Shown piece by piece: positions 16,178 through 20,483 of a DNA stretch of 20,483 bases. Origin of the DNA: Syntrophomonas sp. (GTDB lineage Bacteria > Bacillota > Syntrophomonadia > Syntrophomonadales > Syntrophomonadaceae); the NCBI GenBank assembly GCA_028693695.1, contig JAQUUV010000011.1:2320-22802 (forward strand), read 5' to 3'. The number at the start of each line of letters is the position of its first letter. Positions within the stretch are counted from its first letter, which is position 1. A model generated the notes under the pieces. It was not told the DNA's origin and ran no database searches. It saw nothing but the letters and a program-made list of their open reading frames with translations. Position numbers and translations under genes: made by a program.

Positions 16178-16206
16178 TTGTTTTTACCCAATACTAGTGC
16201 TACACT
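16178..16206 (+). promoter_or_regulatory. Weak candidate promoter of the DUF4321-maf-mre operon
   Basis: TTGTTT (16178-16183) and TACACT (16201-16206; four of six -10 bases) are 17 bases apart, between the rex terminator and the DUF4321 start. The match is poor, but it is the best-spaced pair I find in this gap. Confidence 0.25.
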
Positions 16207-16234
16207 TGAAAAAATGCATGGTGGAGGTCGTTCA

Positions 16235-16501
16235 GTGGCAAGCAGGACTCGTACTTATCCAGGCTGGCAATTGTTATTGTTGCTTCTGGCCTTAGGGGGA
16301 ATTATTGGCGGCTGGATTGGAGACGCTATACTTAAAATGTGGCCGGGTTTAGGTCTGCTGGGCAACGTTCAGAGCGTTGGGTTACCCACATTTACGATGG
16401 ATCTTCATGTGTTTTCACTTAGTTTTGGTTTTATGCTTCATATTAATTTTTTCACTATATTGGGATTTGTATTGGCTTGGATTTTTTACCAGAGACTATA
16501 A
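16235..16501 (+). CDS. Small DUF4321 membrane protein
   Basis: This 88-residue protein has two membrane spans: about residues 12-29 (LLLLLLALGGIIGGWIGD) and about 58-83 near the C-terminus (FMLHINFFTILGFVLAWIFY). It resembles the DUF4321 family, small proteins of unknown function found in Clostridia next to maf and mre genes. The frame is open from 16178, but GTG at 16235 is the better start because GGTGGAGGT lies just before it and the product then matches the usual length. maf begins 12 bases after the stop, so it belongs to the maf-radC-mreBCD operon. A link to envelope growth is suggested by context only. Confidence 0.8.
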   Translation: MASRTRTYPGWQLLLLLLALGGIIGGWIGDAILKMWPGLGLLGNVQSVGLPTFTMDLHVFSLSFGFMLHINFFTILGFVLAWIFYQRL

Positions 16502-16513
16502 GAGGAATAAGTC

Positions 16514-17098
16514 TTGAAGAAAATTATACTTGCGTCCGGGTCACCCCGAAGACAGCTTTTATTGCAGCAAATAGGGCTCGATTTTACCACTTGGCCCGCC
16601 AACATAGAAGAAAATCTATCCGCTCCAGTATCACCTTTAGAACTGGCGCAAACCATTGCATTCCATAAGGCCCAGGAAGTTTCCGGACAGTTGGAAGGAG
16701 GCATTGTTATTGCCGCCGACACTATAGTAGTTTGGAAAGGAATGATTATGGGAAAGCCGAAGAACCGAGATGAGGCTTTTATTATGTTATCACGGCTGAG
16801 TGGTCAGCGTCATCAAGTGATCACCGGCATTTGTGTTATAGATGTTGAAGATAAGGTTAATGACATGGACGGCGAGATTACTGATGTAGTTTTTAGCTCC
16901 TTATCCCCGGAGGAAATCAACTGTTATTTAGACAGCGGAGAATGGGTGGACAAGGCAGGCGCTTATGCGATTCAAGGCCGGGGGGCTCTGCTGGTTGCTC
17001 GTATCGAAGGTTGCTATTTTAACGTGGTGGGTCTTCCGTTGAACAGGCTTAAATTAATGTTGGCCAAAAAAAGCATTAATTTATTGGGGGTAAATTGA
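16514..17098 (+). CDS. maf: Maf family nucleotide pyrophosphatase
   Basis: Maf proteins hydrolyse non-canonical or selected nucleoside triphosphates (dTTP, UTP and modified pyrimidines in the YhdE-type) to the monophosphate and pyrophosphate. In Bacillus subtilis maf affects septum formation. The signature SGSPRR is at 8-13, with the conserved Lys52 in FHKA, AADT at 67-70, GKP at 80-82 and the SGQRHQVITG block at 96-105. The 194-residue length is typical. The start is TTG with AGAGGA (16501-16506) at normal spacing, giving MKKIILASGSPRR as in homologues. It is followed three bases later by radC, the same order (maf-radC-mreB) as in Bacillus. Confidence 0.96.
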   Translation: MKKIILASGSPRRQLLLQQIGLDFTTWPANIEENLSAPVSPLELAQTIAFHKAQEVSGQLEGGIVIAADTIVVWKGMIMGKPKNRDEAFIMLSRLSGQRHQVITGICVIDVEDKVNDMDGEITDVVFSSLSPEEINCYLDSGEWVDKAGAYAIQGRGALLVARIEGCYFNVVGLPLNRLKLMLAKKSINLLGVN

Positions 17099-17101
17099 AT
17101 A

Positions 17102-17785
17102 ATGCAATATACTACTCTCATCAAAGACATGCCATTAAATATGCGCCCAAGGGAAAAGCTACTGGCAGAGGGAGAAACTGCTCTTAATAATCATGAACTA
17201 CTAGCGATTATCTTGGGCAATGGAACTAAAGATATCAGTGCACTTGAACTGGCTAATCGGCTTTTAGATACCTATAAAGGGTTAAGGCGTTTGCAGGAAG
17301 CCAGCCTAGAAGAACTTAAACAGGAAAAGGGGATCGGTCCGGCTAAAGCGGCAAGTATTAAAGCTGCTCTTGAAATTGGTCGGCGTATAAGTAAGGATGT
17401 AGAAATCAGAGATTTGATCAAGTCCCCAAAGGATGTTGAAAAAATGCTAGTACAAGAAATGCGGGTCTATGACCGGGAGCATTTTGTGGTTCTATACCTG
17501 GATAGAAAAGGTGGACTCATCGTCAAAGAAGACGTATCGGTGGGAGGGCTCCATAGTTCAATTGTTCACCCTCGCGAGGTTTTTAAAACCGCAGTTAAAC
17601 GTAGCGCCGCTTCCATTATACTGGCACATAACCATCCCAGTGGTGACCCGTCTCCCAGCCGGGAAGATATTGATATTACTCGTCGTTTAGTTGAAGCGGG
17701 CGGTATTATGGGGATAGAGGTATTAGATCATGTAGTTATTGGTGAAAATACTTACTGCAGTCTCAAAGAAAAAGGATTGATATAA
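17102..17785 (+). CDS. radC: RadC family JAB/MPN-domain protein
   Basis: RadC proteins were named for DNA repair, but that role is doubtful and the true function is not settled. The N-terminal region (about 1-100) has a helix-hairpin-helix element, KGIGPAKAASIKAALEIGR at 76-94. The C-terminal JAB1/MPN domain has the metal-binding motif HNHPSGDPSPSREDI, with His176, His178 and Asp189 as expected zinc ligands. The 227-residue length is standard. The ATG is preceded by GGGGGT (17086-17091) ten bases away. It lies between maf and mreB; its stop borders a hairpin before mreB. Confidence 0.95.
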   Translation: MQYTTLIKDMPLNMRPREKLLAEGETALNNHELLAIILGNGTKDISALELANRLLDTYKGLRRLQEASLEELKQEKGIGPAKAASIKAALEIGRRISKDVEIRDLIKSPKDVEKMLVQEMRVYDREHFVVLYLDRKGGLIVKEDVSVGGLHSSIVHPREVFKTAVKRSAASIILAHNHPSGDPSPSREDIDITRRLVEAGGIMGIEVLDHVVIGENTYCSLKEKGLI

Positions 17786-17817
17786 GGGGCTGTCAAGGAT
17801 ATTTCTTGAAAGTCCCT
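17785..17817 (+). repeat. Intergenic hairpin between radC and mreB
   Basis: GGGGCT (17786-17791) pairs with AGTCCC (17811-17816), with one G-T wobble, and TCAAG (17793-17797) with CTTGA (17805-17809). One G-A mismatch separates the two stems, an A-T pair can extend the base, and GATATTT forms the loop. No T run follows, so it is not a classic terminator. The mreB ribosome binding site AAGGAGG (17824-17830) begins seven bases downstream. Confidence 0.6.
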
Positions 17818-17840
17818 GAATTTAAGGAGGATACGATACA

Positions 17841-18863
17841 GTGATTTTCGGTAAAGATATGGGTATAGATTTAGGTACAGCTAATACTCTGGTTCATCTC
17901 AAGGGCAAGGGAGTTATTCTAACTGAGCCTTCTGTTGTTGCTATACAAAAAAATACCGGTAAAATTTTGGCGGTGGGGGAGGAGGCCAAGCAGATGATAG
18001 GCCGAACTCCGGGTAATATTGTAGCTATTCGTCCAATGAAGGATGGAGTTATTGCTGATTTTGATGTAACTCAGGCTATGATAAGATATTTTATTAACAA
18101 AGCGCTAGATAACAAGAATCCTTTTTCTAAACCACGGGTGGTAATAAGCATACCAACAGGATGTACCACGGTAGAAGAACGTGCGGTTAAAGAGGCAGCT
18201 CTAACAGGTGGAGCCAAAGAAGCATATTTATTGGAGGAACCGATGGCTGCCGCAATTGGTGCAGGACTGCCGGTACATGAGCCCACTGGTAATATGATTG
18301 TGGATATTGGAGGTGGCACCACCGAGGTAGCAGTTATTTCCTTAGGGGGAATTGTTACTGCTAAATCAGTACGAGTAGCCGGAGATAAAATGGATGAGGC
18401 TATTATTCAACATCTGAAGAAGAACTATAATCTGCTCATAGGTGAGCGTACAGCCGAGAACATTAAAATTAACATTGGGTCAGCACTTTGGGAAGGACCA
18501 GAAGATCAGTACGAGGTACGAGGCCGCGACTTGGTGAGCGGACTACCCAAGACCCTACAGATTTCATCCTTGGAAATCCAACAGGCTTTGAAAGAAACCG
18601 TTGAGCAGATCCTGGAGGGAATCAAAGTCTGTTTGGAGAAAACTCCACCGGAGCTAGCTTCGGATATTATGGATCGAGGTATTGTTATGGCTGGGGGAGG
18701 GTCTTTGCTACGCGGTTTGGATAAGCTTATTAGTCGGGAAACGGATATGCCGGTCTATGTATGTGAAGAACCTTTACTGGCTGTTGCTCGTGGAACTGGT
18801 AAGGTGCTGGAAAACATTGAGGATTTGAAACGCCTGTTGGTTAATCCTAGAATGAATGGTTAG
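17841..18863 (+). CDS. mreB: Rod-shape-determining protein MreB, bacterial actin
   Basis: MreB polymerises on the inner membrane face and directs the lateral wall synthesis machinery. The actin-fold nucleotide motifs are present: phosphate-1 GIDLGTANT at 8-16, phosphate-2 DIGGGTTEV at 155-163 and the adenosine motif MAGGGSLLRGLDKLI near 281-295. The 340-residue length is normal. The start is GTG with a near-perfect AAGGAGGAT site ten bases upstream. The protein begins MIFGKDMGIDLG, with little of the amphipathic N-terminal helix found in Gram-negative MreB. It leads the mreB-mreC-mreD-PBP2 series, the classic rod-shape operon. A window this small does not show whether the genome has further paralogues (Mbl, MreBH). 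Confidence 0.97.
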   Translation: MIFGKDMGIDLGTANTLVHLKGKGVILTEPSVVAIQKNTGKILAVGEEAKQMIGRTPGNIVAIRPMKDGVIADFDVTQAMIRYFINKALDNKNPFSKPRVVISIPTGCTTVEERAVKEAALTGGAKEAYLLEEPMAAAIGAGLPVHEPTGNMIVDIGGGTTEVAVISLGGIVTAKSVRVAGDKMDEAIIQHLKKNYNLLIGERTAENIKINIGSALWEGPEDQYEVRGRDLVSGLPKTLQISSLEIQQALKETVEQILEGIKVCLEKTPPELASDIMDRGIVMAGGGSLLRGLDKLISRETDMPVYVCEEPLLAVARGTGKVLENIEDLKRLLVNPRMNG

Positions 18864-18877
18864 CTAGGTGAGGACTT

Positions 18878-19735
18878 TTGTTTAATTTTTTGCGAAAAAA
18901 AGGCTTCTGGACGATTTTAGTTACGTCATTACTACTTCTTGTAATTATGAAGTTGAGTTCTAGCAATCGCCAAGAAATAACCCTTCTGGAAAAGCTTGTA
19001 CGGGATAGCTATTCGCCCCTGCAAACTGGAGTGGACAAACTCGAAATCGGGATTAACAATATTAGCGTTGGTCTGGCCCAGAAAAAGGAGATAGAAGAGC
19101 AAATAGGGGCTCTGGAGATAAAGAACAACCGCTTGAGCCTGGAAAACCAGCAGCTTAGAGAAAATAGGGCCGAAGTAGAGCGCTTAAGAAGTCTCCTTGC
19201 CTATAAGCAAGCTCAGCAGGACCAATATGATCTGGAAGCCGCCCGGGTTATTGCCCGTAGCCCGAACAACTGGTATAAGGTTATAACTATTGATAAGGGG
19301 GCTGAAAACGGAATTGCTGGAGGTATGCCGGTAATTAATCCTAATGGTTTAGTGGGCAGGGTAGTAAGTGTCAGCACGAATTCAGCACAGATATGGCTTA
19401 TTACTGACCGGGAAATGGCGGTAGGAGCAATTTTACAAGAAACGCGTGAAACCAGAGGTATTGTAGAGGGCATGGGTGATAACGGTACTTTGAGGATGAT
19501 TAATATCCCTTATTATTCCCAGGTAAGAGTTGGGGAGAATGTCATTAGTTCAGGCTTGTCAGAAACTTATCCCCCCGGAATTCAAATCGGATCCATTCAG
19601 GCTGTTAACAAGGAATCCAATGGCCTGGTGCTATCTGCAACAGTAAGTCCTGCAGTTGATTTTAACCAGCTGGAGGAAGTTCTAGTAATCAAGAAATTTC
19701 GTAAGATAGAAGCAAATGGAAACAAAGGGGCATAA
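18878..19735 (+). CDS. mreC: Rod-shape-determining protein MreC
   Basis: MreC is a bitopic membrane protein that links cytoplasmic MreB to PBP2/RodA outside the membrane. The short basic N-terminus (FNFLRKKGF) is followed by one transmembrane segment at about 10-26. A coiled coil for dimerisation spans about 65-110 (EIEEQIGALEIKNNRLSLEN), and the beta-barrel MreC domain runs from about 118 to 275. The 285-residue length is typical. The start is TTG after AGGTGAGGA (18866-18874). The 14-base gap from mreB and five-base gap to mreD indicate one transcript. Confidence 0.96.
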   Translation: MFNFLRKKGFWTILVTSLLLLVIMKLSSSNRQEITLLEKLVRDSYSPLQTGVDKLEIGINNISVGLAQKKEIEEQIGALEIKNNRLSLENQQLRENRAEVERLRSLLAYKQAQQDQYDLEAARVIARSPNNWYKVITIDKGAENGIAGGMPVINPNGLVGRVVSVSTNSAQIWLITDREMAVGAILQETRETRGIVEGMGDNGTLRMINIPYYSQVRVGENVISSGLSETYPPGIQIGSIQAVNKESNGLVLSATVSPAVDFNQLEEVLVIKKFRKIEANGNKGA

Positions 19736-19740
19736 AGTGA

Positions 19741-20244
19741 ATGCGCTATTTTATCCTGGCATTGTTGCCTTTTCTAGCCCTTTTTTTACAATCAACGATT
19801 TTCAGGACATTCAGTATACATGGTGCAATACCAGATATGGTACTGGTACTTGTTGTTTTTTATGCTCTATTTAATGGTGCTCGTAAGGGAATGGTGTATG
19901 GCGTGATATGTGGTCTCTTGGAAGACCTTTATATAGGGCGATTTATAGGCATTAACTCCATCAGCAAAGGTATTATTGCTTATATTGTAGGCAGGTTACA
20001 GGTAAATGTTTTTAAGGAAAATTTTATTGTAGGTGTAATCGGGGTTATCGGAGGCACATTGCTTAATTCGGTTCTACTTTTTATCCTGTCACTGACCAGT
20101 TTTGAGGTGTTTAACTTAGACCACTCGATTTTTGTTGATATGCTGTATCAGGGTATTTATAATACTCTAATAGCGATTCCCATATATGTGTGGTATTATC
20201 GCTCTTCCAGCCGGGGATTACTTAGGGAAGTAGGAGAGAGGTAA
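19741..20244 (+). CDS. mreD: Rod-shape-determining protein MreD
   Basis: MreD is a small integral membrane protein of the elongasome, working with MreC to control PBP2. The 167 residues are mostly hydrophobic, with about five membrane spans. The conserved segment GLLEDLYIGRFIGINSISKG near 58-77 is the family hallmark. The ATG lies five bases after the mreC stop, with AAAGGGG before it inside mreC. The stop is directly followed by the next ATG, so translation of mreD and mrdA is probably coupled. Confidence 0.93.
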   Translation: MRYFILALLPFLALFLQSTIFRTFSIHGAIPDMVLVLVVFYALFNGARKGMVYGVICGLLEDLYIGRFIGINSISKGIIAYIVGRLQVNVFKENFIVGVIGVIGGTLLNSVLLFILSLTSFEVFNLDHSIFVDMLYQGIYNTLIAIPIYVWYYRSSSRGLLREVGER

Positions 20245-20483
20245 ATGAAACAGCTCGAACTGAAGACTAAGTTAAAGATATATGCTTACATTAGTATTGG
20301 GTTATTGGCTGTACTATGCCTCAGACTGGCTGTTGTACAGCTTTTCTATAGCGATGAGTACCAGACCAAAGCTAAGGAAAATCGGATTCGGCTGGTTTCT
20401 ATAAAAGCACCCCGAGGAGAAATCTACGATCGGAACGGGGAGACCTTAGCAGCCAACCAACTGGTATATACATTGAGCTTAAC
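20245..20483 (+). CDS. mrdA: Penicillin-binding protein 2, start of the gene (truncated by the window)
   Basis: I translated this frame by hand from the ATG that abuts the mreD TAA. The first 79 codons give a short basic N-terminus (MKQLELKTKLKIY), one membrane anchor (about 14-34, ending VVQLFY) and the class B PBP hallmark APRGEIYDRNGETLAANQ at about 56-73, the start of the pedestal domain. This matches the elongation transpeptidase PBP2 (MrdA/PbpA), which crosslinks lateral wall peptidoglycan. GGAGAGAGG (20232-20240) is a good ribosome binding site. The catalytic SxxK motif lies beyond the window, so the class rests on the N-terminus and the mreBCD context. Confidence 0.9.
   Translation, partial: MKQLELKTKLKIYAYISIGLLAVLCLRLAVVQLFYSDEYQTKAKENRIRLVSIKAPRGEIYDRNGETLAANQLVYTLSL

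Noticed and set aside
16178..16234. Longer 107-residue form of the DUF4321 protein
   Set aside because: The TTG at 16178 has no ribosome binding site, whereas the GTG at 16235 has a good one and gives the expected length.

Overview
The window is a stretch of core chromosome from a Gram-positive, low-to-mid G+C bacterium, most likely an anaerobic member of the Clostridia. The evidence is the tig-clpP-clpX-lonB-lon-engB gene order, the presence of the sporulation-type membrane protease LonB, a Rex redox repressor, the DUF4321-maf-radC-mreBCD-PBP2 block, strong AGGAGG-type ribosome binding sites and frequent TTG/GTG starts. A Syntrophomonas-like organism would fit, but the genus cannot be fixed from this sequence alone. 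I see no rRNA, tRNA, CRISPR, insertion sequence, prophage or pseudogene. Every gene looks intact except the last, which runs off the window.

Layout. (1) 1-8190 is a protein quality-control block: trigger factor (tig), the ClpP peptidase and its ClpX unfoldase, a rho-independent terminator, then membrane-anchored LonB, soluble LonA and the ribosome-assembly GTPase EngB, closed by a hairpin that overlaps the engB stop. (2) 8206-9453 is the only minus-strand gene, an uncharacterised protein with an N-terminal SEC-C zinc motif; it faces engB and diverges from valS. (3) 9641-13584 holds valS and folC. (4) 13654-15413 is a phosphate-uptake operon: a DUF47 accessory protein overlapping a PiT permease, preceded by a good PhoP-box-like tandem repeat and a perfect -10, and ended by a terminator. 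(5) 15494-16123 is rex, with an inverted repeat touching its likely -35. (6) 16235-20483 is a cell-shape and division operon: a small DUF4321 membrane protein, maf, radC, mreB, mreC, mreD and the start of the PBP2 gene mrdA.

The genes fall into four jobs. Trigger factor, ClpXP and the two Lon proteases fold or destroy proteins. ValS, FolC and EngB support translation and one-carbon supply. DUF47/PiT imports phosphate. Rex senses NADH/NAD+, and MreBCD with PBP2 directs lateral wall synthesis. I did not find a new biological system. The more interesting signals are regulatory: the Pho-box array, the rex promoter palindrome, a lonB leader palindrome that can pair with the ribosome-binding region, a radC-mreB intergenic hairpin, nested inverted repeats between the SEC-C gene and valS, and a repeated TAGAAT -10 in front of tig, clpP and lon. 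The SEC-C gene is the main unknown.
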